Shown here one piece after another: positions 17,034-25,547 of a stretch of 52,889 nt of DNA. Every line of letters begins with the position of its first letter. The first letter of the stretch is position 1. A model generated the notes under the pieces. It made no database searches, had not been told where the DNA came from, and worked only from the letters and a program-made list of their open reading frames with translations. The position numbers were made by a program, and so were the translations under genes. The DNA comes from Lachnospiraceae bacterium (GTDB taxonomy: Bacteria > Bacillota > Clostridia > Lachnospirales > Lachnospiraceae): contig JAFQQI010000046.1 in the NCBI GenBank assembly GCA_017411305.1, positions 1 to 52,889 of the forward strand, in the 5' to 3' direction.

Positions 17034-18449
17034 ATGATTTGTTATAATTGCGGATGCCGTTTGTCAGAGCATGATTTTTGTACAGGCTGTGGCGTAGACG
17101 TCGGCCTTTACAAAAAAATAATCTATATGTCTAACCGTTATTATAATGACGGTCTTGACAAAGCGTCGGTAAGAGATTTATCCGGTGCAATTGTAAGCTT
17201 ACGGCAAAGTTTAAAATTTAATAAGAATAATATTGATGCAAGGAATTTGTTGGGACTTGTGTATTTTGAAATGGGTGAAACAGTGGCTGCCCTAAGCGAA
17301 TGGGTTATCAGTAAGAACCTGCGTCCCAAGAAGAATATTGCTGATGATTATATTGATATGATACAAACCAACCAGTCCAGACTGGATGCCATTAATCAGA
17401 CAATTAAGAAATATAATCAGGCACTTTTGTATTGCTATCAGGATAGTCAGGACCTGGCGGTTATTCAGTTAAAAAAGGTGCTTTCCTATAATCCTAAATA
17501 TGTGAAAGCCCATCAACTCTTAGCGCTTTTATATATTAATATTGAGGAATGGGAAAAGGCTCACAGAGAACTTTTAAAATGCAGTCAGATCGATACCAAT
17601 AATACCACGACGCTCCGTTATCTGAAGGAAGTTGAGCACATGCTTATGCCGGAAGAAGGAGAGAAGGCAACCAATAAGAAAAAGCTGTTTTCGGATGATG
17701 TAATCCGCTATCAAAGCGGTAATGAAACCATAATCCAGCCAATCAATATGAATGAGCGTAAGGGAGTAACCTCCTTGCTGAATTTAGGAATTGGTCTGAT
17801 TATCGGGATTGCAATTGCATGGTTTTTGATACTCCCGGCTCAAATCCAGAATGCCAAAGCAGGTATTAATTCCGAACTTCGGGTAGTCAGTGAACAGTCG
17901 GATGCCAAGACAGCGACCATTGATGAATTAAATCAAAAGGTTCAAAGCCTCACGGATACCAATGCAACCTTGAAGGAAGAATTGCAGTCTTATCAGGGAA
18001 CGGATGGTGCACTGAAAGCTACGGACGGACTGATGATGGCAGTCAGTACTTATCTGGCAAACCCTGAAGATATTGAAACCATAGCTCTTTATATGGAGTC
18101 TCTGGAAACAGAGGAAGGCGACAATGTTACAAGGACAGCATCCTTTGAAACCTTGGAGAGCAGTTTCCTTACTCTGGTATCTCCACGTTTGGCTACGCAC
18201 TATTATGATATCGGTTATGCAAGCTATCGTAGTGATGATTATGAAAATGCGATTCCGAATTTGGAGAGAGCGTACCGATATGACAATACAAACGGTGATG
18301 CATTATTCTACCTCGGTACTTCTTACAGAAGAACAGGTGACAATGCGAAAGCGAAAGAGATTTATGCACAGGTGATTGATGATTTCCCCGGAACCGAAAA
18401 GGCAAGAAATTCTGAAACCTATCTGGCAGAAATCAATAATGAAAATTAA
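17034..18449 (+). CDS. Zinc-ribbon / TPR single-pass membrane protein
   Basis: 471 aa. N-terminus MICYNCGCRLSEHDFCTGCG: cysteines 3, 6, 16 and 19 form a zinc ribbon. Residues ~25-210 are TPR-like helical repeats (LRQSLKFNKNNIDARNLLGLVYFEMGE and ALLYINIEEWEKAHRELLK regions). A single membrane segment lies near 247-267 (IGLIIGIAIAWFLIL), followed by a coiled coil (~275-320) and an outside TPR pair near the end (YDIGYASYRSDDYENAIPNLERAYRYDNTNGDALFYLGTSYRRTGD region). Cytoplasmic zinc ribbon and TPRs plus extracytoplasmic TPRs suggest an assembly or scaffold protein spanning the membrane. Function unknown. It lies downstream of folC and is closed by a terminator. Confidence 0.8.
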   Translation: MICYNCGCRLSEHDFCTGCGVDVGLYKKIIYMSNRYYNDGLDKASVRDLSGAIVSLRQSLKFNKNNIDARNLLGLVYFEMGETVAALSEWVISKNLRPKKNIADDYIDMIQTNQSRLDAINQTIKKYNQALLYCYQDSQDLAVIQLKKVLSYNPKYVKAHQLLALLYINIEEWEKAHRELLKCSQIDTNNTTTLRYLKEVEHMLMPEEGEKATNKKKLFSDDVIRYQSGNETIIQPINMNERKGVTSLLNLGIGLIIGIAIAWFLILPAQIQNAKAGINSELRVVSEQSDAKTATIDELNQKVQSLTDTNATLKEELQSYQGTDGALKATDGLMMAVSTYLANPEDIETIALYMESLETEEGDNVTRTASFETLESSFLTLVSPRLATHYYDIGYASYRSDDYENAIPNLERAYRYDNTNGDALFYLGTSYRRTGDNAKAKEIYAQVIDDFPGTEKARNSETYLAEINNEN

Positions 18450-18464
18450 TAATGTGATTACGAA

Positions 18465-18493
18465 AGAGAACATGGAAGCATGTTCTCTTTTTT
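18465..18493 (+). terminator. Intrinsic terminator after the valS-folC-TPR unit
   Basis: AGAGAACATG (18465-18474), loop GAAG, CATGTTCTCT (18479-18488), then T to 18493. Perfect 10-bp stem. Only 17 bp separate it from the spoIIAA start, so the sigma-F operon promoter must lie within or before it; I could not identify a clear sigma-H promoter. Confidence 0.9.
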
Positions 18494-18510
18494 GATAGAA
18501 AGGGGAAGAA

Positions 18511-18819
18511 ATGGAAGAGGATTTTAAAGTAATTGATAATTATCTCATGGTAAAAATGCCGGAAGAGGTTGACCATCATAAGTCCACCTATATCAGTCAG
18601 ACAGCAGACAGCTATATCGTGAGGGAGGGGGTAGGCAATGTGGTGTTTGATTTTGAAGATACAAAATTTATGGACAGCTCAGGTATCGGCATTATTTTGG
18701 GAAGATACAAGAAGATTTCTTATTTTGGGGGTAAAATATTTGCTATTAATGCAGATACCAGGATTAAGCGCACATTAATGATATGCGGTTTACATAAAGT
18801 GATTGAGATTATGGAATAA
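18511..18819 (+). CDS. spoIIAA: Anti-sigma-F factor antagonist SpoIIAA
   Basis: 102 aa STAS-domain protein. The segment FMDSSGIGIILGRYKKI carries the serine that SpoIIAB phosphorylates and SpoIIE dephosphorylates. Unphosphorylated SpoIIAA binds SpoIIAB and frees sigma-F in the forespore. Length and the order spoIIAA-spoIIAB-sigF are canonical. Ribosome site AAAGGGGAAG. No dacF gene precedes it. Confidence 0.95.
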   Translation: MEEDFKVIDNYLMVKMPEEVDHHKSTYISQTADSYIVREGVGNVVFDFEDTKFMDSSGIGIILGRYKKISYFGGKIFAINADTRIKRTLMICGLHKVIEIME

Positions 18820-18851
18820 AAGTGAATTCGAAAAGAAAGGACAGTTGCAAA

Positions 18852-19364
18852 ATGGAAGCGGAAAAAAGTATACAGGAAAAGGTTAGAAGCAGGAGAGAAT
18901 TGAAAAATGAAATGAAACTGGAGTTTGATGCGGTTTCAGAAAATGAAGCATTTGCAAGAGTGGCAATAGCTGCATTTGTTGCACCGCTAAATCCTACCAT
19001 AGAAGAACTTGCAGATATCAAAACAGCGGTATCTGAAGCAGTAACAAATGCCATTATCCACGGCTATGAGGAAGCCTTTTATTTGCCGGAAGAAAAAGAG
19101 AAAAAGGTTGTGATGCACTGCTTACTTTTGGGAGATGTATTGCATGTGGAAATAATTGATGAAGGAAAAGGAATTGAGAACATTGAACAGGCAATGGAGC
19201 CCTTGTTTACCACAAAGCCGGAGATGGACCGTTCGGGAATGGGATTTGCTTTTATGGAAGCCTTTATGGATGATTTAGAGGTTATTTCGGAACCGGGAAT
19301 GGGAACTACTGTATTGATGAAAAAGAAGCTGGGTATTACCCCGTGGATTAATCAAGAGGAGTAA
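18852..19364 (+). CDS. spoIIAB: Anti-sigma-F factor / serine kinase SpoIIAB
   Basis: GHKL-fold protein kinase that binds sigma-F and phosphorylates SpoIIAA. Core motifs: DIKTAVSEAVTNAIIHGYEE (N box), IIDEGKGIENIEQA (G1), PLFTTKPEMDRSGMGFAFME (the SpoIIAB hallmark). The start is open. ATG 18852 (AAAGGA 10 bp before) gives 170 aa. The homologous N-terminus of known SpoIIAB proteins (KNEMKLEF) begins right at a TTG at 18900 preceded by AGGAGAGAA, which would give 154 aa, close to the usual ~145; a GTG at 18822 is also in frame. Identity is certain, the start is not. Confidence 0.93.
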   Translation: MEAEKSIQEKVRSRRELKNEMKLEFDAVSENEAFARVAIAAFVAPLNPTIEELADIKTAVSEAVTNAIIHGYEEAFYLPEEKEKKVVMHCLLLGDVLHVEIIDEGKGIENIEQAMEPLFTTKPEMDRSGMGFAFMEAFMDDLEVISEPGMGTTVLMKKKLGITPWINQEE

Positions 19365-19367
19365 TCT

Positions 19368-20096
19368 ATGACAGAAACAACAGTACTAATCAGGCGGGCA
19401 CAGTCAGGAGAAAAGGAAGCGAGAGAAGTACTGATAGAAGAAAATCTGGGACTGGTTCATCATATTGTAAAACGGTTTGCCGGCAGAGGCTATGAAATGG
19501 AGGACTTATTTCAAATCGGTGTTATCGGTTTGATGAAGGCAGTAGATAAATTTAATACATCCTTTGAAGTGAAATTCTCTACCTATGCAGTTCCGCTTAT
19601 TTCAGGTGAAATTAAACGTTTTTTACGTGATGACGGAATGGTAAAGGTGTCCAGAACTTTAAAAGAAAACGGCATGCGGGTTAAATATGCAAGAGAACGG
19701 CTGTGTAAGGAGGAAGGGCGTGAACCATCCTTAGAGGAAGTGGCAAGAGAGGCAGCATTGACTGTAGAAGAAGTGGTATTGTCTATGGAAGCAACCATAC
19801 AGGTGGAATCTATATACCGCTGCGTATACCAAAATGACGGAAGTGAAATTTGTCTGGCTGACCAGTTGGCAGATGACAGAAAGGATGAGCAGGAAATGCT
19901 GCTGAACCATATGGTAATCGGACAACTGCTGGACGGCCTTCCTGATAAAGAAAAACAGCTGATCAGGCTACGTTATTATCAGGACAAGACCCAGACAGAA
20001 GTAGCAAAAATGATGGGAATCAGTCAGGTCCAGGTGAGTCGTATGGAAAAGAAAATTTTGCTTGGTATGCGAAAAAAGATACAGGATGAAAAGTAG
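19368..20096 (+). CDS. sigF: Forespore RNA polymerase sigma factor SigF
   Basis: 242 aa sigma-70 family protein, starting 3 bp after spoIIAB with an AAGAGGAG ribosome site. Region 2 (LVHHIVKRFAGRGYEMEDLFQIGVIGLMKAVDKF, STYAVPLISGEIKRFLRDDG), region 3 (VSRTLKEN), region 4 (LPDKEKQLIRLRYYQDKTQTEVAKMMGISQVQVSRMEKKIL). It directs the first forespore-specific genes and is held inactive by SpoIIAB. Its presence with spoIIAA/AB marks an organism from an endospore-forming lineage. Confidence 0.95.
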   Translation: MTETTVLIRRAQSGEKEAREVLIEENLGLVHHIVKRFAGRGYEMEDLFQIGVIGLMKAVDKFNTSFEVKFSTYAVPLISGEIKRFLRDDGMVKVSRTLKENGMRVKYARERLCKEEGREPSLEEVAREAALTVEEVVLSMEATIQVESIYRCVYQNDGSEICLADQLADDRKDEQEMLLNHMVIGQLLDGLPDKEKQLIRLRYYQDKTQTEVAKMMGISQVQVSRMEKKILLGMRKKIQDEK

Positions 20097-20109
20097 AAAA
20101 GGGAATTAG

Positions 20110-20138
20110 TTGACATAATTCTTGCGTTATAGTAAAGT
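20110..20138 (+). promoter_or_regulatory. Promoter of the glucosaminidase-like gene
   Basis: TTGACA (20110-20115), 17-bp spacer, TAAAGT (20133-20138), about 50 bp before the start codon at 20186. Confidence 0.6.
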
Positions 20139-20185
20139 AAATGTGGAAGCGTATGTATAACTGTTAAGATACAGAGGAATTACAG

Positions 20186-23100
20186 ATGAAGAAAAGAAAA
20201 ATAGCATTATTATGTTTATGTATGGCAGGCGTACTGTTTTGTAACAGCATGTCTGCTTTTGCTACAGAAAATACAGAAAGTGAAGTACGTGTAATTACCG
20301 GATTTGAGGAATTGGAGGATAATTGCATTGTACTGGATGAAAGGGGAACACAGGAGGAACTGATAGAGCAAATGCCGGAATCTCTTGTGGTGGAACTGGA
20401 CGGAGAAGAGGAAGAGGAAATTTCCGTTACATGGGAAAGCGAAGATGATTATGATGAAACCAATTATGATTATTATGAATTTTTCCCTTGCTGGGACGAT
20501 GAAAAATATGTACTGTCCGAAGATTTGGACTCTTATTGGGACGTACCCTGCATGCAGGTAGTAGCACCTGCCAAAATGTCTGAGGAGGAGCTTGCGTACA
20601 TAGAAGAAGCAAAAGAAGAGCTTAAGGAGCTTTTGGAAGAAGAAACGGTTCTGGCACTGGTATATCTTTGTGATAAATACGGTTTAAAGGAAGAAGCAGA
20701 TGGAGACAGTGATACCCTGATAGAGCTGACTACCGGTACTACAGTGGAAATTCGCGGAGTAGTAATTGATAAGGCAAGAAACATCTGGTATCAGGTGGCT
20801 TGTCCTTTTGAAGAAGAAACATATATCGGCTACGTGGAAAGAAGTAATTTAGCTTATTCCAATGAATCCTTCCTTGAATGGGAAGCAGAATATATGTCTT
20901 CCTACATGGCTATGATGATTAGTACGTTTTCCCGCTCCTATCCGGATGTAGATACATTTCCGGAATCCTATCAGGATGCACTGACAGAACTGAAAGAGAA
21001 GCACCCGAAGTGGATTTTTGTAAGACAGGATGTGAATTTGGACTGGGAAGATGTCATTGAGGGAGAAAGCTATGGAGCCAGAAATGTAATCAGCAATAGA
21101 AAGCCTGATGCTTATCTGGACGGTGATTGGGGACAAGGATATTCTTATGCCTCCGATGAAGCCATAGCATATTATATGGACCCCAGAAACTTCCTGGATG
21201 ATACCAAAGTGTTTCAGTTTGAACAATTGACGTTTAACCATTCATATCATACCACCGGTGCGGTACAACTGATGTTGAAGGGAACCTTTATGCAAGGAGA
21301 ACTGCCGAATGAAGATATGAGCTATGCTGAAGCTTTTTATGAAGTGGGTGCGGACTTGAAGGTTAGCCCCTTCCATTTGGCCAGCCGTGTATATCAGGAG
21401 CAGAACCCCGGAACATCACCGCTGATTTCAGGAACCTATAAGGGCTACGAAGGCTATTACAATTATTTTAATATCGGTGCATCAGGAGATGATGATAAAG
21501 AAGTTATTGTTGCCGGCTTATCTTATGCGAAAGGTGCCGGATGGAATACCCGTTATAAATCTATTAAAGGCGGTGCCAAAGTAATTGCAAGTTACTATAT
21601 TTTGAAGGGGCAGGATACCCTTTATTTGCAGAAATTTAATGTAGACGGCAGATATAACAGCTACTTTACCCACCAGTATATGCAAAATATTGTGGCGCCG
21701 GCTTCTGAGTCTTATAAAATTAAACAAGCGTATGTCAATTCAGGAACCGTTGAGAATTCATTTGTATTTAAGATACCGGTGTATCGTGAGATGCCGGAGG
21801 AAGCATGCCCGGTACCGGGAACAGTTGTAAAAGCAACACCGACTCCGACAGCAACACCGATACCAACAGCGACGGCAACACCGACGCCTACACCGACGGC
21901 AACACCGTCACCAACACCGACGGCGACACCAACACCGACGGCAAGTCCTACGCCTAAGGCAACGGAAACACCGACACCAACGCCCAAGGCCACAGCGACA
22001 GCAAGTCCTACGCCTAAGACCACGGAAACGCCGACACCAACGCCCAAGGCAACACCGACGACAAGTCCTACGCCTAAGGCAACGGCAACACCGACACCAA
22101 CGCCCAAGGCCACAGCGACAGCAAGTCCTACGCCTAAGGCCACGGAAACGCCGACACCAACGCCTAAGGCAACAGCGACGGCAAGTCCAACCCCTACGGC
22201 AACAGCGACGGCAACACCGACGCCTACACCGACGCCTACACCGACGGCAACACCGACACCAACGCCTAAGGCAACAGCGACGGCAAGCCCTACGCCAAAG
22301 GCAACGGAAACGCCGACACCAACCCCTAAGGCAACAGCGACGGCAAGTCCTACGCCAAAGGCAACGGAAACGCCGACACCAACCCCTAAGGCAACAGCGA
22401 CGGCAAGTCCTACACCCAAGGCAACAGCGACAGTAAGTCCTACGCCTAAGGCCACAGAAACGCCGACACCGACCCCTAAGGCAACGGAAACACCGACACC
22501 AACGCCCAAGGCCACAGCGACGGCAAGTCCTACGCCTAAGGCAACGGAAACGCCGACACCAACGCCAAAGGCAACAGCAACGGCAAGTCCTACACCTAAG
22601 GCAACAGAGGCTCCTACTCCTGAGGCAACAGAAACACCTACGGAGAATCAGTTGATTCCGGTATTGCCGCAACCGACAAATAAGCCGGATTCCGCTTTAA
22701 ATAAACAGCAGGAAACAACTACAGTTTCAGAAGAAACAGCCACGGAATCACCGACGGCTACTCCTGAGAGCAGTAATAATACACAGAATTCAGAGACGCA
22801 AACAACACAAAGCACAGAGCCTGCTAAGGAACAGAAAACTGTTGTAATGACCATGGAAGAGAATACCAAGGTTTATGCAGAAACACTGGAAAAAATCAAA
22901 GAGGAAGGAACAGAAATGGTTCTTGCTATGAACGAAGAAGTAACATGGACCATTAACGGAAGTGAGATTACGTCTGATTCCTTAACAGATATTGACTTTG
23001 CAGTGACGGTAGGCAGCAGTGAGATTCCGGAGGAAAAACTCACAGAATTGGTTGAGGGAGAAGAGAAGTATGTAGAGATGTCCCTTGCCCATGAGGGCGA

Positions 23101-23494
23101 ATTCGGATTCGATGCAGTCCTGACCATAAGCCTCGAAAACGCAACACCGGGAGAATATGCAAATCTGTTCTACTACAATGAATCAACAGAGGAGTTTGAG
23201 TTCCTGTGTGCAGCGCCTATCGGAGAAGACAACAACGCAGCATTTAACTTTAAACATGCTTCCGATTATGTGATTGTGATTAGTGAGCAGACGATGGATG
23301 ACAAAGTTGAGATAATTCAGGAAGCAAGAGAACAGACAAAGCTTTTGCAGGAAGCAGAGCATAAAGCAGAACTGGCGGCAAAGGATGCGCCTGCAGAGGA
23401 ACCGGTTAAAGCAACGGGAATCATTATTCTGATTTTGCTTGGAAGTATTGCAATAGCAATTGGCGGAATTCTGATTATTAACAGAAAAAAATAG
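20186..23494 (+). CDS. Surface glucosaminidase-like protein with Thr/Pro repeat stalk
   Basis: 1102 aa. Signal peptide 1-26 (ends SMSAFA). Residues ~50-180 are acidic; ~185-240 resemble an SH3-type wall-binding domain ([20 protein letters not shown]). Residues ~265-520 match the LytD/GH73-like endo-beta-N-acetylglucosaminidase fold: [19 protein letters not shown] with likely catalytic Glu405, then [12 protein letters not shown]. Residues ~550-815 are Thr/Pro/Ala/Lys repeats of 20 residues, a probable wall-spanning stalk. A folded domain follows (~885-1040). The C-terminus has a membrane helix ([21 protein letters not shown]) and NRKK but no LPxTG, so it is a membrane anchor. It probably remodels peptidoglycan while tethered to the membrane. 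It follows sigF but has its own promoter. Confidence 0.82.
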   Translation: MKKRKIALLCLCMAGVLFCNSMSAFATENTESEVRVITGFEELEDNCIVLDERGTQEELIEQMPESLVVELDGEEEEEISVTWESEDDYDETNYDYYEFFPCWDDEKYVLSEDLDSYWDVPCMQVVAPAKMSEEELAYIEEAKEELKELLEEETVLALVYLCDKYGLKEEADGDSDTLIELTTGTTVEIRGVVIDKARNIWYQVACPFEEETYIGYVERSNLAYSNESFLEWEAEYMSSYMAMMISTFSRSYPDVDTFPESYQDALTELKEKHPKWIFVRQDVNLDWEDVIEGESYGARNVISNRKPDAYLDGDWGQGYSYASDEAIAYYMDPRNFLDDTKVFQFEQLTFNHSYHTTGAVQLMLKGTFMQGELPNEDMSYAEAFYEVGADLKVSPFHLASRVYQEQNPGTSPLISGTYKGYEGYYNYFNIGASGDDDKEVIVAGLSYAKGAGWNTRYKSIKGGAKVIASYYILKGQDTLYLQKFNVDGRYNSYFTHQYMQNIVAPASESYKIKQAYVNSGTVENSFVFKIPVYREMPEEACPVPGTVVKATPTPTATPIPTATATPTPTPTATPSPTPTATPTPTASPTPKATETPTPTPKATATASPTPKTTETPTPTPKATPTTSPTPKATATPTPTPKATATASPTPKATETPTPTPKATATASPTPTATATATPTPTPTPTPTATPTPTPKATATASPTPKATETPTPTPKATATASPTPKATETPTPTPKATATASPTPKATATVSPTPKATETPTPTPKATETPTPTPKATATASPTPKATETPTPTPKATATASPTPKATEAPTPEATETPTENQLIPVLPQPTNKPDSALNKQQETTTVSEETATESPTATPESSNNTQNSETQTTQSTEPAKEQKTVVMTMEENTKVYAETLEKIKEEGTEMVLAMNEEVTWTINGSEITSDSLTDIDFAVTVGSSEIPEEKLTELVEGEEKYVEMSLAHEGEFGFDAVLTISLENATPGEYANLFYYNESTEEFEFLCAAPIGEDNNAAFNFKHASDYVIVISEQTMDDKVEIIQEAREQTKLLQEAEHKAELAAKDAPAEEPVKATGIIILILLGSIAIAIGGILIINRKK
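21936..22605 (+). repeat. 60-bp tandem repeats encoding Thr/Pro stalk
   Basis: Units of about 60 bp, encoding variations of [20 protein letters not shown], repeat in the coding strand with a few shorter or altered units (for example around 22200-22260). Near-identical units make copy-number change by slippage or recombination likely. It is coding sequence, not a CRISPR array, as there are no unique spacers. Confidence 0.85.
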
Positions 23495-23509
23495 AAGGAA
23501 TGAAACATC

Positions 23510-24265
23510 ATGGGAAAGGCGGAATATCCTTATCTTTATGAAACACATTTGCACACCTGCCAAAGCAGCAGGTGTGCAAGAAATACCGGAGAAGAAATGG
23601 CAAAAGCCTGTAAGGCAGCCGGTTATACAGGAATGATTGTTACGGAACATAATTGGTACGGTAATAATTGCTTGGACAGTGATTTGCCCTGGGAACAATG
23701 GGTGGAACAATTTTGCAAAGGCTACGAGAATGCAAAGGCCTGGGGGGATGAAAACGATTTTGATGTATTTTTCGGTTATGAAGCCAATTATGCAGGTACG
23801 GAATTCTTAATTTACGGTGTGGACAAACAATGGTTAATGGCACATCCGGAAATAAAAGACGCTACTATGGAAGAGCAGCTTTCATTAATTCACGAAGCAG
23901 GAGGGCTGGTGGTACATGCCCATCCCTTCCGGGAAGAACCATATATTCCGGAAGTGAGACTTTTTCCTGAGTATGTGGACGCAGTGGAAGCAATTAATGC
24001 GACACATTCCAATCATTTGAGTGCCAGTCATAATAACCCTACGTGGGATGAACTGGCAATTGCCTATGCAAAGAAGCATGATTTGCCTATGACAGCAGGC
24101 TCTGATGTACACGGTATCCAAATTCTTGGTGGCGGTGTGGCATGTAAAAAAAGACTGACTTCCATACAGGATTATTGCAGGCTGATACGGAGCCGGGAAA
24201 ACTATCTTTTGACTAACGGAGATGAATACTACAATAAATCAGGAGATAAAGTAGAAACAGAATAA
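23510..24265 (+). CDS. PHP-domain phosphoesterase
   Basis: 251 aa, cytoplasmic. PHP (polymerase and histidinol phosphatase) metal-binding motifs are visible in order: THLHT (~11-15), VTEHNW (~44), GYEANY, VVHAHPF (~138), and SDVHG near the end. Metal-dependent phosphoesterases of this type act on small phosphorylated compounds or nucleotides; the substrate is not evident. It begins 15 bp after the glucosaminidase-like gene (AAGGAATG ribosome site) and is closed by a terminator. Confidence 0.82.
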   Translation: MGKAEYPYLYETHLHTCQSSRCARNTGEEMAKACKAAGYTGMIVTEHNWYGNNCLDSDLPWEQWVEQFCKGYENAKAWGDENDFDVFFGYEANYAGTEFLIYGVDKQWLMAHPEIKDATMEEQLSLIHEAGGLVVHAHPFREEPYIPEVRLFPEYVDAVEAINATHSNHLSASHNNPTWDELAIAYAKKHDLPMTAGSDVHGIQILGGGVACKKRLTSIQDYCRLIRSRENYLLTNGDEYYNKSGDKVETE

Positions 24266-24300
24266 GATGCGGGTATGCTTGAAACACCCCATGACATGGA

Positions 24301-24329
24301 AAAGATGCCGCTACATGGGCATCTTTTTG
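24301..24329 (+). terminator. Intrinsic terminator after PHP gene
   Basis: AAAGATGCC (24301-24309) pairs with GGCATCTTT (24318-24326) followed by T. Separates the surface/PHP unit from sbcDC. Confidence 0.85.
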
Positions 24330-24362
24330 CATCATTAGTTATTATGTGAGGAAGAGAAAAAA

Positions 24363-25517
24363 ATGAAGTTTTTGCACACAGCGGATTTGCACATCGGAAA
24401 AGTAGTGAATGATTTTTCCATGTTACAGGACCAAAAACTGATATTGGAACAGATAAAGGAAATCGCTCTGGCAAGAGAAGTTGACGGAGTTCTTTTGGCA
24501 GGAGACATTTATGACAGAGCAATTCCTGCAGGAGAAGCCGTGTTATTACTGGATGATTTTTTGACAGCACTTTCTAAGGAAGGAATCTGGGTATTTTTAA
24601 TCAGTGGAAATCATGACTCACCGGAACGACTTTGTTTTGGAGAACAAATGCTGGCAAAGCAGAAAATCGGAATCGGTAGTGTGTATCGCGGGGAACTGAC
24701 TTCTTTTGTTTTAAACGGTGAAAAGGAAAATGTGGAAATAGTATTGCTTCCCTATGTCAGACCGGCAAATGCAGATGCAAAGACCTGTAACGAGGCAGTG
24801 GAAAAAGTACTTCGTAAATACCGGGAGAATGCGGACAGTAACAAGATAGGGAAAGCAGATGAGAATAAGCCTTTCAGAAGAATATTGGTAACCCATTATT
24901 TTGTTACGGATGCAGGAAAAGAGCCGGAACTGTCGGATAGTGAAAGCACAGTTCATGTAGGAGGCCTTGATAATGTAGAGGCATCTTTGTTTGACGGCTT
25001 TGATTACGTGGCACTGGGACATATTCATAAACCCCAACAGATAGGAGAAAGACCCGTTTATTATGCGGGTTCGCCCCTGAAGTATTCCTTTGGAGAAACC
25101 CTGCAGCAAAAGTCTGTGAGGTACTTGGAACTAAATGAGGACCTGCCTATACTCAGTGAGACAATTCCCCTCCGGCCTGTGCGGGAAATGCGTAAGGTGA
25201 AAGGGACCTTACAGGAGATTATGAACCGGGCTGTTTTGGAAGGCCCGGAGAGAGAAGACTATATACAGGCTGTTTTGACAGACCGAAACGAACTGATAGA
25301 TCCTATCGGCACCTTGCGGAGTGTCTATCCCAATGTGATGCAGATTGTCAGGGAAAATAAGAACGATGTCAAAGGAACACAGAATGCAGGAACCTTAATG
25401 AAGGAAAAGGAGCCGCTTGCATTGTTTGAAGAGTTTTATGAATTGGTGTACGAAGAACCGCTGAGGGAAGAAGAACGGGAAATTATACAGGAAATAATGA
25501 AGACTGCGGCAGAATAA
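24363..25517 (+). CDS. sbcD: Exonuclease SbcCD subunit D (Mre11-type nuclease)
   Basis: 384 aa. Metallophosphoesterase motifs: TADLHIGK (D8, H10), LAGDIYDRA, SGNHDSPERL, VTHYFV, ALGHIHKPQ. With SbcC it forms the nuclease that opens hairpins and cleans blocked DNA ends. Ribosome site GAGGAAGAG. sbcC follows 30 bp downstream, the standard pair. Confidence 0.95.
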   Translation: MKFLHTADLHIGKVVNDFSMLQDQKLILEQIKEIALAREVDGVLLAGDIYDRAIPAGEAVLLLDDFLTALSKEGIWVFLISGNHDSPERLCFGEQMLAKQKIGIGSVYRGELTSFVLNGEKENVEIVLLPYVRPANADAKTCNEAVEKVLRKYRENADSNKIGKADENKPFRRILVTHYFVTDAGKEPELSDSESTVHVGGLDNVEASLFDGFDYVALGHIHKPQQIGERPVYYAGSPLKYSFGETLQQKSVRYLELNEDLPILSETIPLRPVREMRKVKGTLQEIMNRAVLEGPEREDYIQAVLTDRNELIDPIGTLRSVYPNVMQIVRENKNDVKGTQNAGTLMKEKEPLALFEEFYELVYEEPLREEEREIIQEIMKTAAE

Positions 25518-25547
25518 GTATCATTTCAGGAAATGTGAGAGATAAGA

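Noticed and set aside
21836-22640. Possible CRISPR array
   Set aside because: Repeats are contiguous and coding, with no unique spacers and no cas genes nearby.
21712-22672. Long reverse-strand frames across the Thr/Pro repeats (Gly/Val-rich and Arg/Cys-rich products)
   Set aside because: They are the antisense readings of a 60-bp coding repeat and have extreme low complexity without ribosome sites.
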